Source: Bacteroidales bacterium
GTDB lineage: Bacteria; Bacteroidota; Bacteroidia; Bacteroidales; F082
NCBI GenBank assembly: GCA_030690365.1
Contig: JAUYGX010000130.1
Coordinates: 1 to 47,095, forward strand
Direction: 5' to 3'
Length of the DNA stretch: 47,095 bases
The notes beneath the pieces are model-generated. The model had not been told where the DNA came from and ran no database searches. It worked only from the letters and a program-made list of their open reading frames with translations. Below are positions 7,587 to 15,835 of the stretch, in pieces (positions within the stretch are counted from its first letter, which is position 1; the number at the start of each line of letters is the position of its first letter). The translations under genes and the position numbers were made by a program.

Positions 7587-8588
7587 ATGAAGGAATATAC
7601 CAAATACACGTTAGTGACGAAGAAGGCCACGGATTATTTTCCTTTTCTAAAGAAAATGAAGCGTGATCATTTCATCTTCTTTCTGTGTTTGGTGATCGCT
7701 TCCCTTTTTTGGATGCTGATCAAACTTTCGGGAGTATATACGGTAACCTATGTTTTTGACGTGGATTACAATCATGAGCCCGTACAAAAAAGGATGACCT
7801 CTCAAGTGGACAATACGCTTACTGTAAATGTAACTGCCCGTGGATTTGCACTGGTTGAAATGGGATTTGGCAATAAGCATATTCCGTTATCAATCGATCT
7901 GCGCAATTATCAGTTGATACACGATAAAGGGACATCCTATTATATTTACACACAGGAATTAAGGAAAAGTCTGGCAGCACGGCTGAGTGTTGATGAGGCC
8001 AATATTGTTCTTTCTGAAAATCGCCTTGGTTTTGTATTGGAGGATTTAAGCAGCAAGAAGGTGCCTGTTATCCCCAAATACACCATTCATTTTAAGGACC
8101 AGTTTGGGCCTTACATGGAGGCGCACGTTGTTCCTGATAAAGTAGAGGTTTTTGGCCCTGCTTCTTCAATCGATACCATGACAGCGGTTTATACCCGTAA
8201 AATTGTCCTCAACGATGTGGATTCCGACATTCAGGTGAACCTTGATCTGGCGAATAACCATCCTGAGCAATTTAATTATGGTGTTAAAAAAGTAGCGCTG
8301 GATATTGATGTTGAACGGTTTACCGAATCGTCCGTAGTGGTTCCTGTCAATCAGTATATTAACTCGGTGGCAATAAAAACGTTTCCTTCCGCCATTAAAA
8401 TTTATTACAAGGTGGCTCAAAAGGACTTCAATAAAATTCAACCCAACCAGTTTAATTTGGTTTTCGATTCAAAAGGTGTAAAGCTTAATGAGGTCACCAA
8501 ACTGCATTTACAACTCGACAAACAACCCCAAAACATTTCAAATGTACGGCTGGAGCCTGCCGATGTTGAGTTTTTAATTGTTAAATAA
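7587..8588 (+). CDS. YbbR-like domain protein
   Basis: 333-residue single-span membrane protein. After a basic N-terminus comes one transmembrane helix (about residues 29-49, FIFFLCLVIASLFWMLIKLS), then extracytoplasmic YbbR-type beta repeats with VPVIPKYTIHFKDQFG and VVPDKVEVFGPASSID, characteristic of this family (CdaR-like in Firmicutes, where it regulates the diadenylate cyclase CdaA). No cdaA is visible here, so the role is unknown. The ATG at 7587 directly follows the yajC terminator T tract; an alternative start at the internal Met 24 (7656) would leave a short leader and still keep the membrane helix. It is followed immediately by coaE. Confidence 0.87.
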   Translation: MKEYTKYTLVTKKATDYFPFLKKMKRDHFIFFLCLVIASLFWMLIKLSGVYTVTYVFDVDYNHEPVQKRMTSQVDNTLTVNVTARGFALVEMGFGNKHIPLSIDLRNYQLIHDKGTSYYIYTQELRKSLAARLSVDEANIVLSENRLGFVLEDLSSKKVPVIPKYTIHFKDQFGPYMEAHVVPDKVEVFGPASSIDTMTAVYTRKIVLNDVDSDIQVNLDLANNHPEQFNYGVKKVALDIDVERFTESSVVVPVNQYINSVAIKTFPSAIKIYYKVAQKDFNKIQPNQFNLVFDSKGVKLNEVTKLHLQLDKQPQNISNVRLEPADVEFLIVK

Positions 8589-8589
8589 C

Positions 8590-9174
8590 ATGAAGCGCAT
8601 CGGTCTTACGGGTAATATCGGAAGTGGCAAATCGACGGTGGCAGGGATATTTGAGGTGCTGAGAGTACCGGTTTTTTATTCCGATGTAGCAGCTAAATGC
8701 CTGTACCAGCGTACGGAAGTAAAAGAGGAACTCCGGGTGTTATTCCCTGACATGGAATTGTTTAAGGGGGGAGTCCTCCAAAAACAACTTCTCTCAAAAA
8801 TAATATTCTCCGATAAAGAAGCCCTTGAAAAAATCAACCGGTTGATTCACCCCTTGGTGGAACAGGAATTTCAACATTGGAAAAATAGCCGGGAGAATTG
8901 CCCTTACGTGGTGCAGGAAAGCGCCATTATTTTCGAAAACAACCTTCAAAGCCGTTTCGATGATGTTATCCATGTTGCTGCTCCCCTTGAAATCCGGCTT
9001 CAACGCATCATGAACCGCGATCACCTCGATAGGAGCCAGGCTGAAGTCAGAATGAGCAATCAGTTGCCTGAAGAAAACAAGCGGAATTTAGCCGATTACA
9101 TAATTGAAAATGACGGTCAGCTGTTGCTTATACCACAAGTGATGTGGTTGCACAAGCAATTTTCCTTTGTTTAA
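8590..9174 (+). CDS. coaE: Dephospho-CoA kinase
   Basis: Last step of coenzyme A biosynthesis: phosphorylates the 3'-hydroxyl of dephospho-CoA with ATP. The 194-residue protein starts MKRIGLTGNIGSGKST, with the P-loop at residues 8-16; RLIHPLV, ESAIIFENN and NRDHLDRSQAEVRM are the expected CoA-domain and LID segments. The ATG at 8590 lies one base after the ybbR stop codon and is preferred over an upstream TTG at 8578. It closes the forward cluster; a repeat-rich 510-bp intergenic region follows. Confidence 0.96.
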   Translation: MKRIGLTGNIGSGKSTVAGIFEVLRVPVFYSDVAAKCLYQRTEVKEELRVLFPDMELFKGGVLQKQLLSKIIFSDKEALEKINRLIHPLVEQEFQHWKNSRENCPYVVQESAIIFENNLQSRFDDVIHVAAPLEIRLQRIMNRDHLDRSQAEVRMSNQLPEENKRNLADYIIENDGQLLLIPQVMWLHKQFSFV

Positions 9175-9324
9175 TTCTAATATCTGCGGTTATAACGTAA
9201 CACCTTGTCTCCCGCCGATTTAGCCTGAGTAATTCCTAAACTTGTTTTACTCACATAATGTCAATGGAAGCTGGGAATATTAGGAATAAATACCTGGAAA
9301 TGAATGAATAAATCTGATCGACAT

Positions 9325-9397
9325 GCAGTCGGATAAATCCGGACTGCAATGGATGTCAAATAAATACACTCATTGTAGATGAATAAAACACCTTAGA
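9325..9397. repeat. REP-like hairpin module, copy 1
   Basis: Starts with a hairpin (GCAGTC-GGA loop TCC-G-GACTGC, 9325-9347) followed by AATG, then 22 unconserved bases, then TGTAGATGAATAAAACACC plus TTAGA (9374-9397). The same module recurs exactly 193 bp further on with identical internal spacing. Confidence 0.8.
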
Positions 9398-9403
9398 ATT
9401 AAT

Positions 9404-9431
9404 CCATTGCAGTCTGGCTTTAGCCGACTGC
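9404..9431. repeat. REP-like hairpin, inverted relative
   Basis: CATTGCAGTCTGGCTTTAGC followed by CGACTGC. The stem GCAGTC/GACTGC with inner GGCT-TT-AGCC matches the flanking modules in reverse order and also resembles the hairpin at 20908-20928. Confidence 0.75.
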
Positions 9432-9517
9432 TAAAAAAAGCTCCTTCTTATTAAGCAACAGTTAGTTACAGAAATAAAATAAAGATAGAAAAATAGAGAA
9501 TAGATTCCAATTGTAAG

Positions 9518-9590
9518 GCAGTCGGATAAATCCGGACTGCAATGAATGTACTTTTAACATGTTCTTTGTAGATGAATAAAACACCTTAGA
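9518..9590. repeat. REP-like hairpin module, copy 2
   Basis: Repeats the 23-base hairpin plus AATG (9518-9544) and the 24-base tail (9567-9590) of copy 1 at a constant 193-bp offset. Otherwise 9175-9636 contains no gene that can be supported. Confidence 0.8.
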
Positions 9591-9636
9591 TGTTCATGAA
9601 TAATTCAGGTTAGTTTTTTACCTAAGTAATTTGCAT

Positions 9637-9674
9637 AAAAAAAGCCCGCACCAGTCAATAGTGCGGGCTTTTTT
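9637..9674. terminator. Bidirectional rho-independent terminator
   Basis: Perfect 8-bp stem GCCCGCAC/GTGCGGGC with a 9-base loop, flanked by seven A on the left and six T on the right, so it can stop transcripts on either strand. It lies just past the 3' end of the minus-strand LruC gene (9691). Confidence 0.92.
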
Positions 9675-9690
9675 AAAGAGTATTAGTCGG

Positions 9691-11577
9691 TTAATTGTTT
9701 TGTGGGTTGTAAATATTACCTGCAACCCGATAGCCTGAAAGGTCCTCATACCAGTCGTTGTATAGTACCCCGCCTGATTCTGCCCAGTCAGCAAAGAAAT
9801 TGTAAGCGTTGATGATTTCAACCTGCTCCACAGGATAATCAAAACTAACCGGTAGGTCGATGGCCCAAGGCAGGTTGTTTACTGTCTGGTAATACTTACC
9901 AGAGGCTGGATTTGAATCGTCTGCCCAGGTTCCAAAAAGAGAGGTGTTTGCCAGATCGGTGGGCTGGTAACCTGCCAGATGTACTTCTTTTCCCCGTTCC
10001 TTATCCACAATAATAAAAGGGTTGTAAGGTGCAATGCTGTTGCTGATGGTTCTTGATTTCAGTCCGTTAAATAATACATGAATCTGATTGGTATCAGGAT
10101 CAACATAGGGGTTGTCTGGAACTGTGTTGATAAAACCTGAGCCAGAGGAACCAATCATGTTAAATGCATTGTCAAAAAATACAATTACTGTATTGCTTTG
10201 GTTTTCTTCGGTACCATTGGCGGCAATGTTCAGGTAATTTTCGGTAAAATGTTGACCGCTCACCGACTGTACATTAGCAGGATCGCTGCCCTCAATCATA
10301 ATTCCGAAAGCATTGGTAAGACTCGCACCAACAGCCCGAACACTATAATCCGCAAAAAGTTCAACCAATCCATTGTTTGAGTTTATAACCGATTGATAGT
10401 GATAATCCAGGATCAGGTCGTTAAAATCGTAATCGCCTTTTCCGGGCCACAAATCCTCGAAAGCCAATGTTCCCCAGTCGGTTTCATTTGGGTAATAGAT
10501 GTTGAATGCACGTGTGGCATCATTGGGATATTCGTCCAGATCGTCGTCAACACCATCACCATCTGAATCGGTTACGGGACCTGTTACTACCACATTGTCG
10601 AAACATATTCTGCTTGACTTGGTATAGTCGTTGGTCCACATAAGTACCTGACACTTGGCAGTGCCGGCCGGCATAGTGGCCGCAATCATTTTGTTGGTCC
10701 AGTTCGTAGGTACCGACAACATTTGTAAAGTAAAATATTGCAGTGCATTTCCATTGCTCGAAAGCGGGATCAGGTAAAGCCATGCATAGTTGGTTCCGCT
10801 GGTACCATCACGTTTAATGTCGGCACTGAATGTGATCAGGTCTCCCGGTGAGGCCTGGATCAACTGAGAAGTACCTCCATAAAAACTGGTGGAGGAATTG
10901 TTTGTGCGTATATAGCCATTCCCACCATCCTGGGCCCATTCCATGTACCCCTGACGCGCATCCTTCGAAAACCACCATTTTCCATTCACCGAAAGGAGGT
11001 TGTACCAATTGTTCATGGTGCCAAAATTATTGTTGCTGAAATCGCCATTTTCAACCAGATTCGTAATCACATTCTGGTCGCGGATACCCATCATACTGAG
11101 GAGGTTAGCTTCTGCCGCTTTTGTAGCTGGCGGAAGAGAATCAGGGGGGTAATTGTCATAATCACCTCCAAAGTCGATGATCACTCCACCTTCTTTTAAC
11201 CCACGTAAATTAGTTACCGGTGCAATTACCGCTCCAACCTGAGTTTTTACATAAACCTCGTTGAGTACCATTGGGATAACGATGCTCCCGGTAAATGCTC
11301 CGTTTTGATCGAAGCTACCCGATGAAATCAGTTTTCCGCCCTGAGCGGGATCGCCTGTAAATACATCAAACCGACTCCTTAATCCTGAAAAATCGATGGT
11401 GGTCGGCATCTGGATATGGAGTGTTACTTCTTTTGTGGTTTCAAAAGTAAACCCATCCGGAACTTTTAGGTTGTCCATTGTTTTTTGGGGGGGTGTAGTG
11501 TTGGATTTGGTACACGATAGTACCATCATTCCAATTAAAACTACAAAAGAAAGTAAAAAACATATTTTTGACTTCAT
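9691..11577 (-). CDS. LruC domain-containing lipoprotein
   Basis: 628-residue predicted lipoprotein with a lipobox ending VLSC, Cys 22. Residues about 165-335 look like a carbohydrate-binding-type jelly roll (LVENGDFSNNNFGTMNNW, TFSADIKRDG, RICFDNVVVTG). Then comes a calcium-binding TSP3-like segment DSDGDGVDDDLDEYPND, then the LruC domain: YYPNETDWGTLAFEDLWPG, KGDYDFNDLILDY, FGIMIEG, and, further on, HVLFNG and KERGKEVHLAGYQPT. The C-terminal ~70 residues contain W-rich DLPVSFDYPVEQ and AYNFFADWAESGG, also typical of LruC proteins. Probably exposed at the outer membrane; ligand unknown. Transcribed alone from a predicted promoter at 11622-11629. Confidence 0.88.
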   Translation of the reverse strand: MKSKICFLLSFVVLIGMMVLSCTKSNTTPPQKTMDNLKVPDGFTFETTKEVTLHIQMPTTIDFSGLRSRFDVFTGDPAQGGKLISSGSFDQNGAFTGSIVIPMVLNEVYVKTQVGAVIAPVTNLRGLKEGGVIIDFGGDYDNYPPDSLPPATKAAEANLLSMMGIRDQNVITNLVENGDFSNNNFGTMNNWYNLLSVNGKWWFSKDARQGYMEWAQDGGNGYIRTNNSSTSFYGGTSQLIQASPGDLITFSADIKRDGTSGTNYAWLYLIPLSSNGNALQYFTLQMLSVPTNWTNKMIAATMPAGTAKCQVLMWTNDYTKSSRICFDNVVVTGPVTDSDGDGVDDDLDEYPNDATRAFNIYYPNETDWGTLAFEDLWPGKGDYDFNDLILDYHYQSVINSNNGLVELFADYSVRAVGASLTNAFGIMIEGSDPANVQSVSGQHFTENYLNIAANGTEENQSNTVIVFFDNAFNMIGSSGSGFINTVPDNPYVDPDTNQIHVLFNGLKSRTISNSIAPYNPFIIVDKERGKEVHLAGYQPTDLANTSLFGTWADDSNPASGKYYQTVNNLPWAIDLPVSFDYPVEQVEIINAYNFFADWAESGGVLYNDWYEDLSGYRVAGNIYNPQNN

Positions 11578-11621
11578 GATAAAATAGTTTAAGTTTGTAT
11601 TGACTATTTCAAAAACAATAC

Positions 11622-11629
11622 CAAAGATA
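11622..11629 (-). promoter_or_regulatory. Predicted -7 element (TATCTTTG) for the LruC gene
   Basis: TATCTTTG on the minus strand fits TAnnTTTG, 44 bases before the start codon at 11577. No convincing -33 box. Confidence 0.5.
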
Positions 11630-11716
11630 CGAAATCTGGTTAACTTGTTCTTAAATAATCAACTAAGAAATAGATAGAATTTAATGTTTTCCCAATGCGG
11701 GAATAAAGTTTAGAAT

Positions 11717-12262
11717 ATGGATCATATGGAGGCAATGACACCAGGAATAGGATCACGTGTTTCACACCCCGAATTTGGCAATGGAGTAGTAATTCAGGTT
11801 TACAGCGATAGCTATGAAATTACCTTTATGGATTATGGTGTAAAAACGGTGACCAAGTCATTTGACAAATTGAAAGTGATTGATTTTCACGGTAGTGATA
11901 CAGACTTAATTAGTTATGAAAAAGTGGAACGGGTATTTCGTCGGTTGTTGACATCTATCAGCGATATTCAGCATCCTGTTCATCTGGGAGATAAATGGAA
12001 AGGCGGGAAATTGATCCTCAAACCCGGCAACGAAAGTCTGAAGGAGAAGGAAATTCCCATAGATCAGTTTTTTCATAAAATTGTAATGATCCGCGACCGC
12101 GTTCGCGTAATGGAACAAAGAATTAATGCCGCTTCAGGTCTTGATGATGAAGAAAAGGTTTCGCTTCAACAATATATTACCCGCATTTATGGCAGCCTGA
12201 CCAGTTTTAATGTGCTCTTTGCCGACAAGGAGGATTATTTTGTGGGCGACAAGTCTTCCTGA
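11717..12262 (+). CDS. Tudor-like N-terminal domain protein, unknown function
   Basis: 181-residue soluble protein that I cannot assign to a named family. Residues about 10-55 (GSRVSHPEFGNGVVIQVY, then YEITFMDYGVKTVTKSFDKL) look like the small Tudor/SH3-like module found at the C-terminus of UvrD/PcrA helicases. The remaining two thirds are helical and charged (EKVERVFRRLLTSI, FFHKIVMIRDRVRVMEQRI). No signal peptide. It ends one base before aroK, so the two are probably cotranscribed and translationally coupled. Nucleic-acid or protein binding is plausible but inferred. Confidence 0.75.
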   Translation: MDHMEAMTPGIGSRVSHPEFGNGVVIQVYSDSYEITFMDYGVKTVTKSFDKLKVIDFHGSDTDLISYEKVERVFRRLLTSISDIQHPVHLGDKWKGGKLILKPGNESLKEKEIPIDQFFHKIVMIRDRVRVMEQRINAASGLDDEEKVSLQQYITRIYGSLTSFNVLFADKEDYFVGDKSS

Positions 12263-12263
12263 T

Positions 12264-12782
12264 ATGCGGCCGGTTTATCTGATTGGTTTTATGGGTGCCG
12301 GAAAAACTACACTTGGCAAACGCCTTGCCACAGCCATGGGATTGACATTTCAGGATTTGGATCACCTTTTTGAGGAGAAATACAAGCTGAATATCAATTC
12401 GTTTTTCGAAAAATATGGTGAGAATCTTTTTCGGAAGTTTGAATATGAGCTCATTAAGTCTACCTACGAAATGCAGGATGTGGTTATATCGACCGGTGGA
12501 GGAACACCTTGCTTTTTCGACTCAATGCAGGGGATGAACCAAAACGGTGTCACTGTTTACATGCAAACTACTCCGGCCGGACTGACCAGCCGATTGGTAA
12601 ATGCTAAACGGCAGCGTCCTTTGCTGGAAGGAAAATCACCCGAAGAGTTAATCTTGTATGTAACTGAGAAACTTAAAGAAAGAGAAAAATGGTACACTCA
12701 GGCCCACTTCAAAATTGACGCCATCAATCCTGATTTGCCAAAATTAATCGGGGAGATATATTCCCTAATTAGTGAAAAATGA
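12264..12782 (+). CDS. aroK: Shikimate kinase
   Basis: Phosphorylates shikimate at the 3-hydroxyl in the chorismate pathway. The 172-residue protein starts MRPVYLIGFMGAGKTTLG, with the P-loop at residues 10-17. DLDHLFEEKY carries the shikimate-binding Asp, ENLFRKFEYELI the binding Arg, STGGGTPCF the second substrate motif, and RQRPLLEG the LID arginine. The ATG at 12264 is preferred over an upstream start at 12210 because it sets the P-loop at the usual place and sits one base after the preceding stop. It converges with the DUF4268 gene, 9 bp away. Confidence 0.95.
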   Translation: MRPVYLIGFMGAGKTTLGKRLATAMGLTFQDLDHLFEEKYKLNINSFFEKYGENLFRKFEYELIKSTYEMQDVVISTGGGTPCFFDSMQGMNQNGVTVYMQTTPAGLTSRLVNAKRQRPLLEGKSPEELILYVTEKLKEREKWYTQAHFKIDAINPDLPKLIGEIYSLISEK

Positions 12783-12791
12783 GCCTGGATT

Positions 12792-13238
12792 TTATCCTTC
12801 CAGATAATCCTTGTACTCCTCAAAAACCATTTCCAGGGCCAGCATATTGGTGTAGAAAAACTTAAAAATAGCCGGCCAATTTTCCTTGTTCATAGGAGTA
12901 AGTCCATTGGTTTGGATGGTAAGCAGGGGAGAATCCTGTAGTGGGTTTTCCAGATCCCAGATGATTTCAGCAGCAACGGCTTCCACAAAAACCGATTTTA
13001 AAGCCACGATTTTTTCCAACAATGCGGTGCGGTTGTCGTTGAATTTCTCGGTGATATCCATATGAACGCCAGGTTGTTTGCGTTCTACACTAAACCTGAA
13101 GCGGATTCCCCGAACACCGGTTTTGTTCAGCAGCCATTTTTCCCTTAATCCCAGGCGTTTTCGCTTGGTGGTTGACCATTTCCCAAAAGTGGTCCAGAAT
13201 TCCTGAGTCAGCAGATATTTTTCACTGCGGCTATACAT
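12792..13238 (-). CDS. DUF4268 domain protein
   Basis: 148-residue soluble protein of the DUF4268 family, recognised by the N-terminal YLLTQEFWTTFGKW, the central RGIRFRFSVERKQPGVHMDI, the helix TALLEKIVALKSVFVEAV, and the closing NWPAIFKFFYTNMLALEMVF. The family is common in Bacteroidota and has no established function; its fold is thought to be nuclease-like in some members, but no catalytic set is visible. It lies 6 bp after rlmD on the same strand and is likely cotranscribed with it. Confidence 0.85.
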   Translation of the reverse strand: MYSRSEKYLLTQEFWTTFGKWSTTKRKRLGLREKWLLNKTGVRGIRFRFSVERKQPGVHMDITEKFNDNRTALLEKIVALKSVFVEAVAAEIIWDLENPLQDSPLLTIQTNGLTPMNKENWPAIFKFFYTNMLALEMVFEEYKDYLEG

Positions 13239-13244
13239 TTGGAC

Positions 13245-14678
13245 TTATTTGCGTACCAGCAGGGCCACGTTCTCTACGTGATGTGTCTGAGGGAACATAT
13301 CCACAGGTTGCGCCTTGACGGCCTGATACTTTGCATTCAGGATTGCAATGTCGCGCGACTGACTGGCAGGGTTGCAACTGATGTAGATGATTTTTTCAGG
13401 TTCCATTTCCAGTAGCTGATAAAGCACCCTTTCGTGCATGCCAGCTCTGGGCGGGTCGGTAATGACCACATCGGGTTTGCCATGTTTCCTGACGAAATCA
13501 CGGTCGAGTACCCGGGCCATATCGCCCGCAAAATAGGTGGTATTTTCGATGCCATTGATATTGGCATTGATGCGGGCATCCAAAATGGCTTGCTCAACGT
13601 ATTCTATTCCAACTACATGTTTAACCGACCGGGCGATAAAAGCGGCAATGGTGCCGGTTCCGGTGTATAAATCGTACACCAGTTCATTCCCGGTAAACCC
13701 GGCAAAATCGAAGGCTGCCTGATATAATTTCCGGGCCTGCACAGGATTGGTTTGGTAAAATGAGATGGGGCCGACTTTAAACTGAAGGTCAGGTTGTCCT
13801 GCTACCGGTGCTTCCATTTTTTCCATGATAAACGGATCACCTTTATAAAGCTGTACTTCCAGGTCGGTGATGATGTCGTTTACTTTTTCATTAATGACAT
13901 ACATCATGGAGGTGATCTCCGGGAACCGGACTGTGAGGTATTCCAGCAATTCAGTTTTATTCAGGTCGTCGTATTTGAAAACCACAATCACCATCACGTC
14001 ACCGGTGGTAGAAGTTCTGATGATTAAATTGCGCAACAGGCCTTCACCCGTATGCAGGTTGTAAAAAGGAATGTTGTGTTCAATGGCGAATTCCTTAACT
14101 GCCAGTCGGATGGCGTTGGAGGGGTCTCTTTGTAAATGACATTTTTCGATGTCGAGTACTTTGTTGAACAATCCCGGCAGGTGAAATCCAAGACCCTGTG
14201 TATTTACAGGGCCGCCTTCTTCTGCGGGTGTGTCGAGTTGTGTAAGCCAACGGCGATCGGTAAAGGTAAATTCGAGTTTGTTTCGGTAAAAATATTGTTG
14301 GTCACTGGCAAGGATGGGCAGATATTCATCAACGGTTACTTTCCCAATGCGTTGGAAATGGTCCTTTACCTGTTGCTCTTTGAATATCGCCTGTTGGTCA
14401 TAACTGATGTGCTGCCACTTGCATCCGCCACATAAACCGTAATGTTCGCATTCGGGCGTGGTTCTTGCCCCGGAAAGTTGATGAAATTTGATGGCCTTTC
14501 CTTCAAGATAACTTGTCCTTTTGCGTGTAACCTGCACATCGACAATGTCACCCGGAGCTGTAAACGGAATAAATACAACCTTTTCTTTGTAGTACGCCAA
14601 TGCTTTTCCTTCAGCACCGGCTTTCATCACTTCGAGGTTTTCAAGAATTGGCAGAGGTGGTTTTTTTGTCCTTCCCAT
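13245..14678 (-). CDS. rlmD: 23S rRNA (uracil(1939)-C(5))-methyltransferase
   Basis: SAM-dependent RNA m5U methyltransferase of the RumA/TrmA family, 477 residues. An N-terminal TRAM domain (about 10-70) is followed by the 4Fe-4S cysteines C77, C83 and C86 (CEHYGLCGGCKWQH) with a fourth Cys in DIEKCHLQ. The methyltransferase domain shows LVYDLYTGTGTIAAFIA for SAM, DPPRAGMH, and the nucleophile in YISCNPA (about C435). RlmD and the related RlmCD differ in target and cannot be told apart by eye. It is upstream of the DUF4268 gene and has its own predicted promoter. Confidence 0.92.
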   Translation of the reverse strand: MGRTKKPPLPILENLEVMKAGAEGKALAYYKEKVVFIPFTAPGDIVDVQVTRKRTSYLEGKAIKFHQLSGARTTPECEHYGLCGGCKWQHISYDQQAIFKEQQVKDHFQRIGKVTVDEYLPILASDQQYFYRNKLEFTFTDRRWLTQLDTPAEEGGPVNTQGLGFHLPGLFNKVLDIEKCHLQRDPSNAIRLAVKEFAIEHNIPFYNLHTGEGLLRNLIIRTSTTGDVMVIVVFKYDDLNKTELLEYLTVRFPEITSMMYVINEKVNDIITDLEVQLYKGDPFIMEKMEAPVAGQPDLQFKVGPISFYQTNPVQARKLYQAAFDFAGFTGNELVYDLYTGTGTIAAFIARSVKHVVGIEYVEQAILDARINANINGIENTTYFAGDMARVLDRDFVRKHGKPDVVITDPPRAGMHERVLYQLLEMEPEKIIYISCNPASQSRDIAILNAKYQAVKAQPVDMFPQTHHVENVALLVRK

Positions 14679-14697
14679 GTAGATTATTATTGGTCGG

Positions 14698-14705
14698 CAA
14701 AGGTA
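14698..14705 (-). promoter_or_regulatory. Predicted -7 element (TACCTTTG) for rlmD
   Basis: Consensus TAnnTTTG on the minus strand followed by GCC, 19 bases before the rlmD start codon. Confidence 0.55.
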
Positions 14706-14843
14706 ACAAAATCAATGACAGGTTTTTGTCGTGCCGGACAATTAGCCTAATACTTGGATTTATTCTTATTTGACAGTAAAGTTCTGATCCAGTTGAATAT
14801 ATGAGTATTAATGGCATAAACCTGGCCTGGACAAGCAGGAAAT

Positions 14844-14901
14844 GTTTCACGCAAAGTGCGCTAAGTAATTTGTACGCAAAGTTCGCAAAGAAGTTTTGTG
14901 A
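14844..14901. repeat. Degenerate ACGCAAAG-type intergenic repeat
   Basis: TTTCACGCAAAGTGCGCTAAG is followed 10 bases on by ACGCAAAGTTCGCAAAG, two related units of a purine-rich motif often seen in Bacteroidota spacers. The rest of the 14679-15026 gap shows no gene. Confidence 0.5.
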
Positions 14902-15026
14902 CTTAAAATATTCCTCATTTTAAAGTAGGTGATGTATAGAATAAGGTTTTCCACAACATGATGATTTGATCTGTAATTTTCAGGCCACAAGATCAAGAAC
15001 AATCAAAACAGTTAAAGTTGAAAAGG

Positions 15027-15743
15027 TTAGAAGTTTGGCTTTAGTGAATAGGTACGGTAGTAATCATCAATAATTTTTACGGCTTCTTCGATGTTGTCGA
15101 CCAAATGAAAAATATCCATGTCTTTTTCACCTACCTTACCTTCGGCAAGCAATTTCTCTTTGATCCATTCAACCAGGCCACCCCAGTAATCTTTGCTAAT
15201 CAGCACAATGGGAAACTGAATGAGTTTATGTGTCTGGATCAGGGTGATGGCTTCAAAAAGTTCATCCAATGTACCAAAACCACCGGGCAGTACCACGTAC
15301 CCCTGCGAATAGCGCATAAACATGACTTTTCTGGTGAAAAAGTAGTCGAACTGAAGCAGTTTGTCGTGGTCGATGTATTCGTTGGCACTTTGTTCAAAGG
15401 GGAGGTTGATATTCAATCCGACAGATCTTCCACCGGCGATGTGGGCTCCTTTGTTGGCTGCTTCCATGGCCCCGGGACCGCCACCGGTAATGATACCAAA
15501 TCCTTTTTTGGTAAGCAGGTAGGCCAGTTCCTCGGCCATGTGGTAACATTTGTCGCCGGGTTTGGTGCGTGCCGAGCCAAATACGGCTACGCAGGGTCCG
15601 ATTTTAGAAAGGGTTTCATAGCCATCAACAAATTCAGCCATGATTTTAAATACCGACCAGCTATCGTGTGCTTTGGTTTCGTTCCACGATTTGGATTCGA
15701 TCTCGCGTGGGATGAGGTGATTTTTTTCGTTCATCAGATGCAT
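15027..15743 (-). CDS. TIGR00730/LOG family Rossmann-fold protein
   Basis: Lysine-decarboxylase-like fold of the LOG family; characterised members are nucleotide 5'-monophosphate phosphoribohydrolases (cytokinin-activating in plants, PpnN-like in bacteria). About 238 residues from the Met at 15743. It carries VAVFGSARTKPGD, GGGPGAMEAANKGA, and the catalytic PGGFGTLDELFEAI. The start at 15743 (MHLMNEKN) or at 15734 is more likely than a TTG at 15776. It is downstream of uvrA, 92 bp away. The substrate cannot be read from sequence. Confidence 0.88.
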   Translation of the reverse strand: MHLMNEKNHLIPREIESKSWNETKAHDSWSVFKIMAEFVDGYETLSKIGPCVAVFGSARTKPGDKCYHMAEELAYLLTKKGFGIITGGGPGAMEAANKGAHIAGGRSVGLNINLPFEQSANEYIDHDKLLQFDYFFTRKVMFMRYSQGYVVLPGGFGTLDELFEAITLIQTHKLIQFPIVLISKDYWGGLVEWIKEKLLAEGKVGEKDMDIFHLVDNIEEAVKIIDDYYRTYSLKPNF

Positions 15744-15835
15744 TTTTGAAAAAAAATAAACCCCGCAATATAGCAAATCCTGCGTTATTGCCGGGAAAAT
15801 TTACTGAAGTAGAAAGAGATTTTCGTTAAATTTTC

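Noticed and set aside
12210-12263. Upstream start for aroK
   Set aside because: It would overlap the preceding gene by 53 bp and add residues before the standard shikimate kinase N-terminus.
15105-15749. Long plus-strand ORF opposite the LOG-family gene, and similar opposite-strand ORFs over uvrA, mtaB, parC and the kinases
   Set aside because: They are shadows of clear minus-strand genes and have no family motifs.
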